Positions 8,156-16,477 of a DNA stretch of 64,000 nucleotides are shown here, piece after piece. Position numbers and translations under genes: made by a program. The DNA is from JANWYT01 sp034437555. Its GTDB lineage: Bacteria > Chloroflexota > Anaerolineae > Aggregatilineales > Phototrophicaceae. Numbering within the stretch: position 1 is the first letter of the stretch; the number at the start of each line of letters is the position of its first letter. Under the pieces are notes generated by a model. The model saw only the letters and a program-made list of their open reading frames with translations. It ran no database searches and was not told where the DNA came from. The stretch spans positions 14,061-78,060 of the forward strand of contig DAOTTQ010000064.1 in the NCBI GenBank assembly GCA_034437555.1, given 5' to 3'.

Positions 8156-10009
8156 ATGGACAAATGGCGTTTTGTGGTACTCATCATGGGGATTCTTTTG
8201 GGCGCGTGTCGTGGCATTGTACCCGCCCCTACGCCAACCGTTGCGCCCACCAACACCCCAAACCCCACCAGTGTGAGCGATTTGCCTTCGCCCACGCCCA
8301 TTGTGCGTCTAACGTCTACGCCAAGCATCACGCCTTCACCTAGCGTAACGCCATCGCCCACACGCACCCCAACAAATACCAACACGCCACAACCCAGCGT
8401 CTCACCTACGCTGACAGAAACCCCAAGCAACACACCATCGCCGACAGCGACAGCCTCCGCGACACGCACGCAAACACCCACCATTACCAATACAGCGTTG
8501 CCACCATCCCCCACACGGTTTATCACCAGCACGCCGACGATAACGGCATCGCCAACGAATACGAGTACCGCAACCCTTACGCCGTTGCCCACGATTACAC
8601 CCACGCTTACGCCCACCCCAACGGCAACATTTACACCTAGCCAAACCTTCACCCCAAGCCCGACCTTTACAGCAACCATAGACGCAACGCGCATCTATGA
8701 GCTATTGCTTACGCGCCAATCCCTACAAACGCCCACCTTGCCCCCCACATGGACACCCTTCCCAAGACCTACAGAAACGGTGACGCTAACCGTTATTCCA
8801 ACCCTCATCACACTAGATGCACCCGCCACTTTTGTGGCAAGCGTTACCGCGATTCCTAGCACGCCCCAAATTGCGCCCGCCAGCATTACGCCCTTGCCCA
8901 CCTTTACAGCCTTACCGCCGAGTACCAGCACGCCTGTTTTCCCACCGACACCTGCGCCCCCACCCATTGCCTTTAGTGCCGCCAATGTACAGGCATTACG
9001 CTTTAACTTTGCGCCCGGCGCGTTCTTTGCCCCTGATTTAGGGCGCACCATAGACGGCGGGGTCTCGCTTTATAGCCCCAACCCCGTGTTTAGCAATAGC
9101 TACGCACGCACTGATGGCGCAGGCTTGCTGTACATTGCGCCCCCTAATAGCGGAGAGGTGTTTATGGATGACCCGCCCCTATTCCGTGGCGAGGTCTACG
9201 GAAGTGCAGGCGAAAACAAGAACTTTATTAGTGAGATTGCTTGGGCGTATGACGGGCAAACGGTGGGCTTTATCGTGTCGCCCCCGTCAGGGCAAGATGC
9301 TATTGCCAGTGGGGTGTGGTTTTGGTCACCTGCGCCCAACCCCAACGATGGCATCCGTTCTTATCAGCTTGTCGCCGATTGTCGGCGTGATGGCGAGGGG
9401 TCTTGCTTCCTTGCCAACAATAAAACCACCCTATACTATGAAACCATCGGCATAGAGTGGGCAAGGCACAACGCCTCTTTTGCGCTTGTCACGTTTAATA
9501 TCCCCGACCGATTTTACGATTCGCAGGGCATTAACCAACATGGCATTGCGGTGGTGGCAGCCGTTCCTAACCGTGACTACTACAAAGAAGCCCCCGGCAT
9601 TTGGTTTTACTACAGTGGCACATGGACAGCAGACGGGCGTATTTTGGTCAGTGGTCACGCCCCCGATGGGCGCATCATCATTGCGTATGTGACCCCCAAC
9701 GGCATCCGTCCACACCCCCTAGAAAATGAGCAAGTGGTGTTTAATGCAGGCGAGGCAGGCTATTGGGTGCAACATGCGGCGGTGCGAAGTGATGGGGCAA
9801 TTGTCACGTTAGCACGTCCTATAAATTCACGGGGGGCAGTGCAATTGATGCTGTTAAGCAATAACACGCTTACGCCCATTGGTGGCTTGCTGGGCAATAA
9901 CGCCCCCCAACGGGTAGAATGGGCAAATAACCGCAATAGCATTGTGGTACAAGTGGACGGCGTGCAATACATTGTCAATGCCTTCAATGGCGGTGTGAGT
10001 GTGCCTTAA
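8156..10009 (+). CDS. lipoprotein with Thr/Pro-rich stalk and beta-propeller-like C-terminal domain
   Basis: A 617-residue exported lipoprotein. Residues 1-17 are a lipoprotein signal peptide ending in a lipobox (L-L-G-A-C, Cys18). From about residue 20 to 275 the chain is almost entirely Thr, Pro, Ser and Ala (TPT, TPS, SPT units), probably an extended stalk that could be O-glycosylated. The last 330 residues form a folded domain with repeated strand phrases typical of TolB/WD40-like propellers (ISEIAWAYDGQTVGFIVSP, HNASFALVTFN, TWTADGRILVSGHAPDGRI, RVEWANNRNSIVVQ). A sensor or surface-binding role is inference. TATAAT at 8098-8103 may be the -10, AGGA lies 10 bases before the ATG, and an intrinsic terminator follows. 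Confidence 0.75.
   Translation: MDKWRFVVLIMGILLGACRGIVPAPTPTVAPTNTPNPTSVSDLPSPTPIVRLTSTPSITPSPSVTPSPTRTPTNTNTPQPSVSPTLTETPSNTPSPTATASATRTQTPTITNTALPPSPTRFITSTPTITASPTNTSTATLTPLPTITPTLTPTPTATFTPSQTFTPSPTFTATIDATRIYELLLTRQSLQTPTLPPTWTPFPRPTETVTLTVIPTLITLDAPATFVASVTAIPSTPQIAPASITPLPTFTALPPSTSTPVFPPTPAPPPIAFSAANVQALRFNFAPGAFFAPDLGRTIDGGVSLYSPNPVFSNSYARTDGAGLLYIAPPNSGEVFMDDPPLFRGEVYGSAGENKNFISEIAWAYDGQTVGFIVSPPSGQDAIASGVWFWSPAPNPNDGIRSYQLVADCRRDGEGSCFLANNKTTLYYETIGIEWARHNASFALVTFNIPDRFYDSQGINQHGIAVVAAVPNRDYYKEAPGIWFYYSGTWTADGRILVSGHAPDGRIIIAYVTPNGIRPHPLENEQVVFNAGEAGYWVQHAAVRSDGAIVTLARPINSRGAVQLMLLSNNTLTPIGGLLGNNAPQRVEWANNRNSIVVQVDGVQYIVNAFNGGVSVP
8215..8965 (+). repeat. Thr/Pro codon low-complexity tract
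   Basis: About 750 bases are dominated by ACN and CCN codons (ACGCCAACC-type words repeated irregularly) encoding the lipoprotein stalk. There is no fixed unit length. The composition keeps a 204-codon antisense frame open, which is not a gene. Confidence 0.7.
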
Positions 10010-10028
10010 CCACGCCAATTGCTTTAGC

Positions 10029-10064
10029 AAAAAACCGCTATCCGTATGGGGTGGCGGTTTTTTT
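10029..10064 (+). terminator. intrinsic terminator of the lipoprotein gene
   Basis: AAAAACCGC pairs with GCGGTTTTT around a loop of about 16 bases; the T run is seven bases long. It lies 20 bases after the stop codon. Confidence 0.8.
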
Positions 10065-10135
10065 GTTGGGTGGAAGGGTTGCATTTTGAGGAAACCAGCA
10101 ACCGACAGAGGGATGCGCCCTCGCTTTAGGGAGTG

Positions 10136-10164
10136 TTGCAATCACTTCTAAAGGGCGTTATAAT
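10136..10164 (+). promoter_or_regulatory. sigma-70-type promoter upstream of metG
   Basis: TTGCAA (10136-10141) and a perfect TATAAT (10159-10164) are separated by 17 bases. Transcription would start near 10171, almost 200 bases before metG, with a terminator hairpin in between. Confidence 0.5.
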
Positions 10165-10170
10165 AATGGA

Positions 10171-10313
10171 CATGGAAAATAAACGCGCACATACAAGCAT
10201 GATGTCAATGCCCATGTCACATAATAGAGACAGATGGCGGTGTTTGCGCGTCTAATGCAACCCTGTAGCAAATACGAAAAACCGCCTCCTCAGTGTATGG
10301 GCGGTTTTTTTTT
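10171..10313 (+). ncRNA. possible structured leader or small RNA ahead of metG
   Basis: Between the promoter at 10136-10164 and metG lies about 140 bases with nested pairing and no convincing gene. ACGCGCA (10183-10189) pairs with TGCGCGT (10245-10251). Inside it CCATGTC (10212-10218) pairs with GAC (10229-10231) and ATGG (10234-10237) across a two-base bulge. Then comes a strong terminator: AAAAACCGCC pairs with GGCGGTTTTT, with nine Ts, at 10277-10313. This could be an attenuator controlling metG or an independent small RNA. No T-box core, SAM or other named riboswitch motif was recognised. The 10010-10367 interval holds nothing else of note. Confidence 0.35.
10277..10313 (+). terminator. 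terminator hairpin inside the metG leader
   Basis: A 10-bp stem, AAAAACCGCC with GGCGGTTTTT, and a run of nine Ts, located 55 bases before the metG start. Its core resembles the terminator at 10029-10064 (same ACCGC/GCGGT arms and a GTATGG word in the loop), so the pair may be a local duplication. Confidence 0.75.
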
Positions 10314-10367
10314 GGCAATGTTTCGGCTTAACAGTTTCAGTTCACTTTTTTTGATGGAGGCGCAAGC

Positions 10368-12164
10368 ATGGCAGAATACATTCATATCGGCGTGGCGTGG
10401 CCCTACACCAACGGCGACCAACACATTGGGCATTTGGCAGGCGCAAACTTGCCCGCAGATATTTTTGCGCGGTTTAATCGCCTTAAGGGCAATCATGTCT
10501 TGATGGTTAGTGGTTCTGATAGCCACGGCACGCCCATTATGGTAGAGGCAAACAAGCGCAAAATGACCACGCGCGCCCTCTTTGAACAATATCATGAACG
10601 CTTTATCCAAGTCTCTAAGAAGATTGGCATTTCTTATGACCTGTATACCCACACAGACACCGAAAATCATCACCGCATCGCCCAAGACTTCTTCAAAATT
10701 TTGCTAGAGCGTGGCTATTTGTTCACCCAAAAGCAAACCCTGCTGTATAGCGAGCTAGAAAGCCGTTTTCTGCCCGACCGCTTTATTGAGGGCGAGTGTT
10801 ACATCTGTGGCTACAAGGGAGCGCGCGGTGACCAATGCGACAACTGCGGTAACTTGATGGATTCTATTAAGCTCATCAACCCCCGTAGTAGCGAAAACCG
10901 CGAAGATACTTTAGTCCCGCGTGAAACCGAGCATTATTTCTTTGATTTAGCCAAGTTTAGAGAGCGCATCTTTAGCTACTTTGATGAACACGAAGGGCAT
11001 TGGCGCAGTGCCGTAATGAACTTTAGCCGAAACTTCGTTAAAGATTTACATGAACGCCCCATCACCCGCGACATTGATTGGGGAGTGGCTGTGCCTTTAG
11101 AAGGTTGGGAAGCCAAGCGCATGTACGTTTGGTTTGAAGCCGTTATGGGCTACTTTACCGCCAGCATCGAATGGGCGCATAACAACGGCACGCCCGATGC
11201 GTTGAAGGACTATTGGTATAACCCCAACGCCAAGATTTACAACTTCTTGGGCAAGGACAACATCCCGTTTCACACCGTCATTTGGCAAGCCGAATTGATG
11301 GGTGTGGACGGCATTTACAATGAAGGCGACAGCACCCACTTACAATTGCCCTATGACATCCCCGCCAATGAGTTTATGAACATTGAGGGCGATAAGTTTA
11401 GCAAGTCACGCAATTGGGCGGTGTGGTTGCCCGATGTACTAGAACGCTATCAACCCGATGCCGTGCGCTATTATGTCACGCGCACCATGCCCGAATTTGC
11501 CGATGCTGATTTTTCATGGGATGGCTTTTTAGCCTGCGTCAACAACGAGCTATTGGCAACATGGGGGAACTTGGTTAATCGGGTGGCGGGCTTTGCTTAC
11601 AAGCGTTTTGATGGCAAAGTTCCCACATACGATACCCTGACAGAAGCCGATAAAGCCATCATTGCGCGCGTAGAAACAGGCTTTGATACGGTGGGCGAAT
11701 TGCTAGGGCGTGTGCGCCTTAAAGAAGCCCTGATGACCGCCATGTCTTTGGCAAAAGAGGTGAACGTTTATTTAGATGAACGCGCTCCGTGGAAAACCAT
11801 CAAAACCGACCCCCAAGACACCGCCCGTAGCATTTATACGGCGTTGCGTGCCATCGACAACCTAAACACCTTGCTTGCGCCGTTTTTGCCATTTAGCGCA
11901 CAGCACGTTCACGATATTTTGGGCTATGATGGGCAGTTCTTTGGGGCATTAGACATCGTAGAGTATCACGAAGAAACACGCTCTCATAAGGCATTGGTTT
12001 ATGATGGGGGTGGTGTCGTGGGCAAATGGAAAAAAAGCACCTTGCAGGCAGGGCAATCGCTTCGGGAGCCAGTGGCACTTTACACCAAGCTAGAACCCGA
12101 AGTGATTGATGAAGAACGTGGATTACTAGGTAAACCACGCACAGAACGCATCATTGAAGTGTAA
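10368..12164 (+). CDS. metG: methionyl-tRNA synthetase
   Basis: A class I aminoacyl-tRNA synthetase that charges tRNA-Met, in the cytoplasm. The HIGH motif is at residues 19-22 (DQHIGHL), and the KMSKS equivalent reads KFSKS near residue 343 (GDKFSKSRNW). The zinc knuckle in the connective region has four Cys: 144, 147, 157 and 160 (CYIC and CDNC). The alpha-helical anticodon-binding domain fills the C-terminal third. At 598 residues it lacks the extra C-terminal EMAPII-like tRNA-binding/dimerisation domain found in many bacterial enzymes. A ribosome site (GGAGGCG) lies just before the ATG. A terminator hairpin 55 bases upstream suggests transcript-level control. It converges on the TPR gene with a 6-base gap. 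Confidence 0.97.
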   Translation: MAEYIHIGVAWPYTNGDQHIGHLAGANLPADIFARFNRLKGNHVLMVSGSDSHGTPIMVEANKRKMTTRALFEQYHERFIQVSKKIGISYDLYTHTDTENHHRIAQDFFKILLERGYLFTQKQTLLYSELESRFLPDRFIEGECYICGYKGARGDQCDNCGNLMDSIKLINPRSSENREDTLVPRETEHYFFDLAKFRERIFSYFDEHEGHWRSAVMNFSRNFVKDLHERPITRDIDWGVAVPLEGWEAKRMYVWFEAVMGYFTASIEWAHNNGTPDALKDYWYNPNAKIYNFLGKDNIPFHTVIWQAELMGVDGIYNEGDSTHLQLPYDIPANEFMNIEGDKFSKSRNWAVWLPDVLERYQPDAVRYYVTRTMPEFADADFSWDGFLACVNNELLATWGNLVNRVAGFAYKRFDGKVPTYDTLTEADKAIIARVETGFDTVGELLGRVRLKEALMTAMSLAKEVNVYLDERAPWKTIKTDPQDTARSIYTALRAIDNLNTLLAPFLPFSAQHVHDILGYDGQFFGALDIVEYHEETRSHKALVYDGGGVVGKWKKSTLQAGQSLREPVALYTKLEPEVIDEERGLLGKPRTERIIEV

Positions 12165-12170
12165 GGGCTA

Positions 12171-13115
12171 TTATTTAAGCTGGGCTTCCGCAACCTGAAG
12201 CGCATCGTGGGTAAGCCCTAAGCGTGTAAAAATCACCATTGCCTCTCGAAAGAGGGGCGATGCTTGCACGCGGTTTCCACGTTTGACAAGGCTTTTGGCA
12301 CGCGCAAAAATGGTTCGAGCAATCTCGGCATCTGCGTTGATGTGCTGAAAAGCCGCAATGGCACTTTTATAATAGGTATCAGGAGAGGAAGGCATCGTTG
12401 CTATGGGGCAATCGCCCAACCCCGTAACAGCATCGCCCATCACGCGCCACACATAGCCAATTTCACGTTGTTCACCGCCACGCATTGCCGCTTCATAAGC
12501 TTGATAGCCTTTTTCCCACGCCAGCGCATTATCACCACGATAAAGCGCAACGTGCGCCATACCACACAGCAGTTCTGCCATAGTACTGTCATTGTGTTCA
12601 ACAATGTCTTCTTGGCACAGCACATAGGCATCTTCAAAGGCTTCTAGTGCGCTTTTGGAATCATTTAAGGCTAGGAAGACCCACCCCTGATTACCACGTG
12701 CGTAAGTTTTGATGCTGTTATGTTCTATTTCATCCGCCACTTTGTAGGCGCGTTGACACAGGGCAAGGGCGCGGGCGTAGTCGCCTTTATCGCGGTAATT
12801 TTCGCCTTGGTTCAGGTCAATACCTGCCAACCGCATACGATTGTTGACCCTTAAAAAGAAGCGTTGTGCTTTGTCATAATGTTCAATGGAACGGTTGACA
12901 TCGCCCAAGTCTTGGTAAATATAGCCCAATACATGCGCCACACGCCCCTGATTGGCAAGGTGCTTTTCGGCGCGGGCGTTTTGTTCTAGTGTCTGTAATT
13001 GTGTGAGGGCATCAACTAAGGGCAATGCCCCACTTGACCACGCTTCTAACAGCATTTGACAAGCACGGTCAAATTCTGGCGTGGGGTCTAAATCGTGTAA
13101 AGATGAGGTGGGCAT
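12171..13115 (-). CDS. TPR-repeat protein
   Basis: A 314-residue soluble protein made of tetratricopeptide repeats. Clear units include the VLGYIYQDLGDVNRSIEHYDKAQRF region (about 85-110), GENYRDKGDYARALALCQRAY, and NQGWVFLALNDSKSALEAFEDAY, continuing to the C-terminus with REIGYVWRVMGDA and FARAKSLVKRGNRVQA. There is no signal peptide or enzymatic domain. It lies 27 bases downstream of the PAS histidine kinase on the same strand, so the two are probably co-transcribed. A role as protein-protein scaffold in that signalling pathway is a reasonable inference and no more. Confidence 0.75.
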   Translation of the reverse strand: MPTSSLHDLDPTPEFDRACQMLLEAWSSGALPLVDALTQLQTLEQNARAEKHLANQGRVAHVLGYIYQDLGDVNRSIEHYDKAQRFFLRVNNRMRLAGIDLNQGENYRDKGDYARALALCQRAYKVADEIEHNSIKTYARGNQGWVFLALNDSKSALEAFEDAYVLCQEDIVEHNDSTMAELLCGMAHVALYRGDNALAWEKGYQAYEAAMRGGEQREIGYVWRVMGDAVTGLGDCPIATMPSSPDTYYKSAIAAFQHINADAEIARTIFARAKSLVKRGNRVQASPLFREAMVIFTRLGLTHDALQVAEAQLK

Positions 13116-13142
13116 GAATCCTACTTCTTTGCGTATAAAAAA

Positions 13143-14567
13143 TTAAGCACATGGCAAAATAAACCCAAAAACGCTTCCACGCCCTATTTCGGAGCGCACA
13201 TACACTTCTCCCCCCAGCTTGTCGATGATGCGTTTGACAATGCTTAGCCCAAGCCCATGCCCCTTAACCTGCATCTCGCTTAAGCGTTCAAAAGGCACAA
13301 AGAGCTTATCCATCTTTTCTGGGGGAATACCGTTACCATTGTCCTTCACCCAGTACAAAATGCGCGCATCTTCTAGCCTATCTGCTCCAATTTCAATACG
13401 GGAGCTGGCACCGCCGTACTTGATGGCGTTGCTAATATAATTTGTCCACACTTCCTCTAGCCATGGCGCATACCCCAGCGCGAAAGGCAATGGGTCTTTG
13501 CAAACCACCGTTGCGCTGTACTGTTGCATTATGAAGCGCATCAACGTCAATGACTCATGGAGAACCTCGTTCATATCTACCGCGACGGGCTGAACTTCGG
13601 ATTGGCGCATGTGTGCTAGTAGCAATAGCTCATTGATAATGCTAATCATCTTGGCGGACGTGCTACCGATAGACTGCAACGATTCGCGCACTTGGTCAAC
13701 TGTCATTACGTCATAGTCACTATCCAGCATGGTCGCAAATCCCACCAAAACCGACAATGGGTTTTTTAGGTCATGGGCAACGGTATGTGAAAAGGTGTCT
13801 AGTTCTTGGTTGCGCTCTAAAAGTTCTTCTTCCATACGGATGCGGTCGGTAATGTCAGTAATAATTGACATGCTCCCCTGATACTTACCATGTGCATCCA
13901 AAATAGGTGTTGCACTAATGAGGGCATGGATAATGCCCCCGCCTTGCCGTAGCATCCGCAGCTCAAAAATAGAGCTTTCGCCATTCTTCCGCCGCAGAAT
14001 GTTTTCCTCCACAAGGGGGTAATCCTCTGGGATGACCAGTTCTTTAGCATCAATGGCGTAGACATAGGAACGATGCACATTGAGCATTTCGCAAAAACGG
14101 TCATTGGTAAAAATAATACGCTCATCAGGCGATTGCACCACCACACCACTAGGCATAATGTCTACCATACGCCCGTAATTGTCTTCAGTTTGGCGCAACG
14201 CCCGCTCAATTTGTAAATTAGTCGTAACATCCATCACGTTGGCATAAATTAATTCAGTGTCGTTGACGCGTACTTTGATGGCATTAACGCGCACATCACG
14301 CACGCCACCATCTGCCGTGCGATGACGCACTGTGAATACCTTTTGCTCACCCCTAACGACCCGCTGAATATTTTCAACGGCAATGTGGGGGTCTATGCTT
14401 AGATGGCTAAGGCTCATGTGTATGAGTTCATCGCGTGAATACCCATAAAAGACACACGCCGAAGGATTCGCATCAATAACAGAGGCGTCTTGTGGATTAA
14501 GCAACAAGGCGACCGCTGGATTGTTGTCAAAAAGCACTTGATACAGTTCACCGCTTGGGGAATTCAT
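13143..14567 (-). CDS. soluble PAS-PAS sensor histidine kinase
   Basis: A 474-residue cytoplasmic sensor kinase without membrane segments. Two PAS domains occupy about 5-120 and 130-245 (the first with DASVIDANPSACVFYGYSRDE, the second with PDERIIFTNDRFCEML). A short linker (RMEEELLERNQELDTF) leads to the HisKA dimerisation domain, whose phospho-accepting residue is His265 in VAHDLKNPLSV. The ATPase domain shows the N box (WTNYISNAIKYGG), G1 (VKDNGNGIP) and G2 (GHGLGLSIVKR). The partner response regulator is not adjacent; the TPR protein follows in the same transcript. PAS domains suggest sensing of a small ligand, redox state or light, which cannot be specified here. Confidence 0.88.
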   Translation of the reverse strand: MNSPSGELYQVLFDNNPAVALLLNPQDASVIDANPSACVFYGYSRDELIHMSLSHLSIDPHIAVENIQRVVRGEQKVFTVRHRTADGGVRDVRVNAIKVRVNDTELIYANVMDVTTNLQIERALRQTEDNYGRMVDIMPSGVVVQSPDERIIFTNDRFCEMLNVHRSYVYAIDAKELVIPEDYPLVEENILRRKNGESSIFELRMLRQGGGIIHALISATPILDAHGKYQGSMSIITDITDRIRMEEELLERNQELDTFSHTVAHDLKNPLSVLVGFATMLDSDYDVMTVDQVRESLQSIGSTSAKMISIINELLLLAHMRQSEVQPVAVDMNEVLHESLTLMRFIMQQYSATVVCKDPLPFALGYAPWLEEVWTNYISNAIKYGGASSRIEIGADRLEDARILYWVKDNGNGIPPEKMDKLFVPFERLSEMQVKGHGLGLSIVKRIIDKLGGEVYVRSEIGRGSVFGFILPCA

Positions 14568-14693
14568 TCCCTTGCGCCCTTTCGGCTTATTTCGTCTTAT
14601 TAACTATCGGTTGAATGACAATTCTTGGCAAGGAAGTTAATCAACATTCAAACCGTTTTATGACGAAGGTCACGCAAAAGGGCAGTTATTATG

Positions 14694-16079
14694 TTACACA
14701 GTGTTATCTTTGGTGATGATGGGGTGTTCTTTGGGTGGAAAGAACGCCATTGGCACAAGCACCCAAAAGCAAAAGAGCGTGGGTAAAATATAACGGGGCA
14801 ACGCCAAAACCACAATGTGAATGAGCGTCGTATAGGCAATAAAGCCCAACACAGGAAGCATAGTGCGCCACGCCCGACGCGCACGCCACGCGCCTACTAG
14901 CCCCAAAATGATGCCCACAAAATGCATCACATACAGCAAGAGCTTTTGCCAAAAATTATCGCCACTGATAAGGCGTTGGAGGCCTTCTAAGGAAAAACCA
15001 TCGCCTGCCCAGTCTTGTAAAAGTTGGCGTAGGCTTTCGCCCCCTAGGATTGTGGCAATGGCGGGCAAGCTATACGATTCAGCAAGTTCGGTCAGGCGCA
15101 GACGCACATACCCCCCAATATCCGATGTGATGACGGCGGACACTTGCTCTACATAGCGCGAGTTTGGCACTTTTACGCCACAATCACTTTCACAGCCCTC
15201 TACAAAGTCCTCTGGGCGCAGAAGTTGTGCATCATTTTCTTGAGGAGAGCCATCCGTTGTGACTGCGCCACGCCACACAGAAGGCATAAATTGGTCACTG
15301 GCAATCACAAAGCGGTTAAATTGGCTTAGGTTGTGGATTGTCCATGTACTTACGACAGCACTATATGCCCCGATTAACAATAGCCCCGACAGCACAAACG
15401 CCCGCCAAGCACGTTGGGGCATTGCAAAGTACACCATGCCCAGATGAAACAGCAAACCTAAAGGAAAGAGCAAGCCCACAGCACGAGTAAGCGTTGCCAA
15501 GCCCAGCGTTGCGCCCGCGCTCACCAATCCCCACCGTGACACGCTACCCTCAGAGGCAGATGCCAACGAGCGCACATACAGCCACAGCCCACTCATGATG
15601 AAGAACACATACAGCGTTTCGGTTAAAATTTGGGTGGGCATAATGACATTAGACGGCTCAAACGTTATTACTAGCGTTGCCAGCCAAAAAGCGCGTTCTT
15701 GCCCAGAAATACGCCACGCCAATAACCCACAAAGTACCGCCGTTGCCAAGCTAAGGACAATTTGTGACAGCCAAATGCCCCAAATCGCGCCAGCACCGTC
15801 TAGCCACAGTTGCCAGCCCCCCACATAAATAAGGTACACAGGCGCAGTAGGAATAACGCTATTGTAAAACTTTAGCCCATAAGACGATTCCCCGAACAGC
15901 CTACCGCTAACGATACCCTCACCATTGGCAAGATACCACTGATTATCACCCCCGCCATCAGTGTATTGGGCAAGGGGGTTTTCATTGGCAAGAAGGGTAT
16001 AGCGCAGGGCAAACCCTAGCACCATCACCAATAATAAGACAATTAGGCGCGGTGTATTAAGGCGTGTCGGGTGTGTCAT
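14694..16079 (-). CDS. polytopic membrane glycosyltransferase (GT-C fold, ArnT/PMT-like)
   Basis: A 461-residue integral membrane protein with about ten hydrophobic segments. The N-terminal helix (LIVLLLVMVLGFALRY) is followed by an extracytoplasmic loop with an acidic DGGGDNQWYLANGEG segment. GT-C enzymes of the GT39/GT83 type carry their catalytic acid in this loop and use polyprenyl-phosphate sugars. Two Cys residues in a later loop (EGCESDCGVKVPN) probably form a disulfide outside. The ATG at 16079 is preferred (GGCGGA upstream, hydrophobic helix follows); it overlaps the stop of the upstream zinc-finger gene by 23 bases, so translation may be coupled. The frame is open for 27 further codons inside the neighbour. 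Sugar donor and acceptor are unknown. Confidence 0.7.
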   Translation of the reverse strand: MTHPTRLNTPRLIVLLLVMVLGFALRYTLLANENPLAQYTDGGGDNQWYLANGEGIVSGRLFGESSYGLKFYNSVIPTAPVYLIYVGGWQLWLDGAGAIWGIWLSQIVLSLATAVLCGLLAWRISGQERAFWLATLVITFEPSNVIMPTQILTETLYVFFIMSGLWLYVRSLASASEGSVSRWGLVSAGATLGLATLTRAVGLLFPLGLLFHLGMVYFAMPQRAWRAFVLSGLLLIGAYSAVVSTWTIHNLSQFNRFVIASDQFMPSVWRGAVTTDGSPQENDAQLLRPEDFVEGCESDCGVKVPNSRYVEQVSAVITSDIGGYVRLRLTELAESYSLPAIATILGGESLRQLLQDWAGDGFSLEGLQRLISGDNFWQKLLLYVMHFVGIILGLVGAWRARRAWRTMLPVLGFIAYTTLIHIVVLALPRYILPTLFCFWVLVPMAFFPPKEHPIITKDNTV

Positions 16080-16359
16080 ACGGGTTAATTCCGCCTTCGG
16101 TATCTTTACGAATCTCTTGTTCCCAAGGACGCTTTGCTTGCCCTTGATAGCCCATCTCACGAAGGCGTTGGGTTTCTAATTGTTCTAGTTGGTCGGCAAT
16201 TTTACCATAGTCGGCGGGCGGGATGGCGCGGTCAACGCCATCAACACGATAGGTATAGCCCACGCCCCCACACCAATCACACTCGGTCGATTCGTCCGTA
16301 AGGTCATCCATAAACCAGCCGAAGCCCTCACAACTCACGCATTGTACAATGTCCATCAT
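16057..16359 (-). CDS. small protein with a DnaJ-type half zinc finger
   Basis: A 100-residue protein. Two CxxCxGxG-like motifs, CVSCEGFGWF near the N-terminus and CDWCGGVGYTY about 20 residues later, are the two halves of one zinc site as in the cysteine-rich domain of DnaJ. The remaining part is charged and probably helical (ADYGKIADQLEQLETQRL) with a polar tail. Tandem ATGs at 16359 and 16356 follow a GAGGG site. The frame extends 14 codons further upstream without a ribosome site. The stop overlaps the start of the membrane glycosyltransferase. A role as small zinc-binding adaptor is inferred only from the motif. Confidence 0.7.
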   Translation of the reverse strand: MMDIVQCVSCEGFGWFMDDLTDESTECDWCGGVGYTYRVDGVDRAIPPADYGKIADQLEQLETQRLREMGYQGQAKRPWEQEIRKDTEGGINPYDTPDTP

Positions 16360-16477
16360 TACACCCTCACAAATTGCTCTACACCAACAAAACGTAGGCA
16401 TTATAGCATAACTTGGCTTAGGGATTGATTGCCTGAACGCTTACGGTTATTCTCATCAGTAACAGTTTGCCCATGCG

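Noticed and set aside
8080..8694. 204-codon minus-strand frame, Gly/Val-rich
   Set aside because: It is a mirror of the Thr/Pro codon tract of the lipoprotein (ACN and CCN read as NGT and NGG). It has low complexity and no start signal.
10171..10313. T-box or SAM riboswitch upstream of metG
   Set aside because: The conserved T-box core (TGGNACCGCG-like) and the SAM motifs were looked for and not seen; only generic stems and a terminator are present, so it is reported as an unnamed leader.
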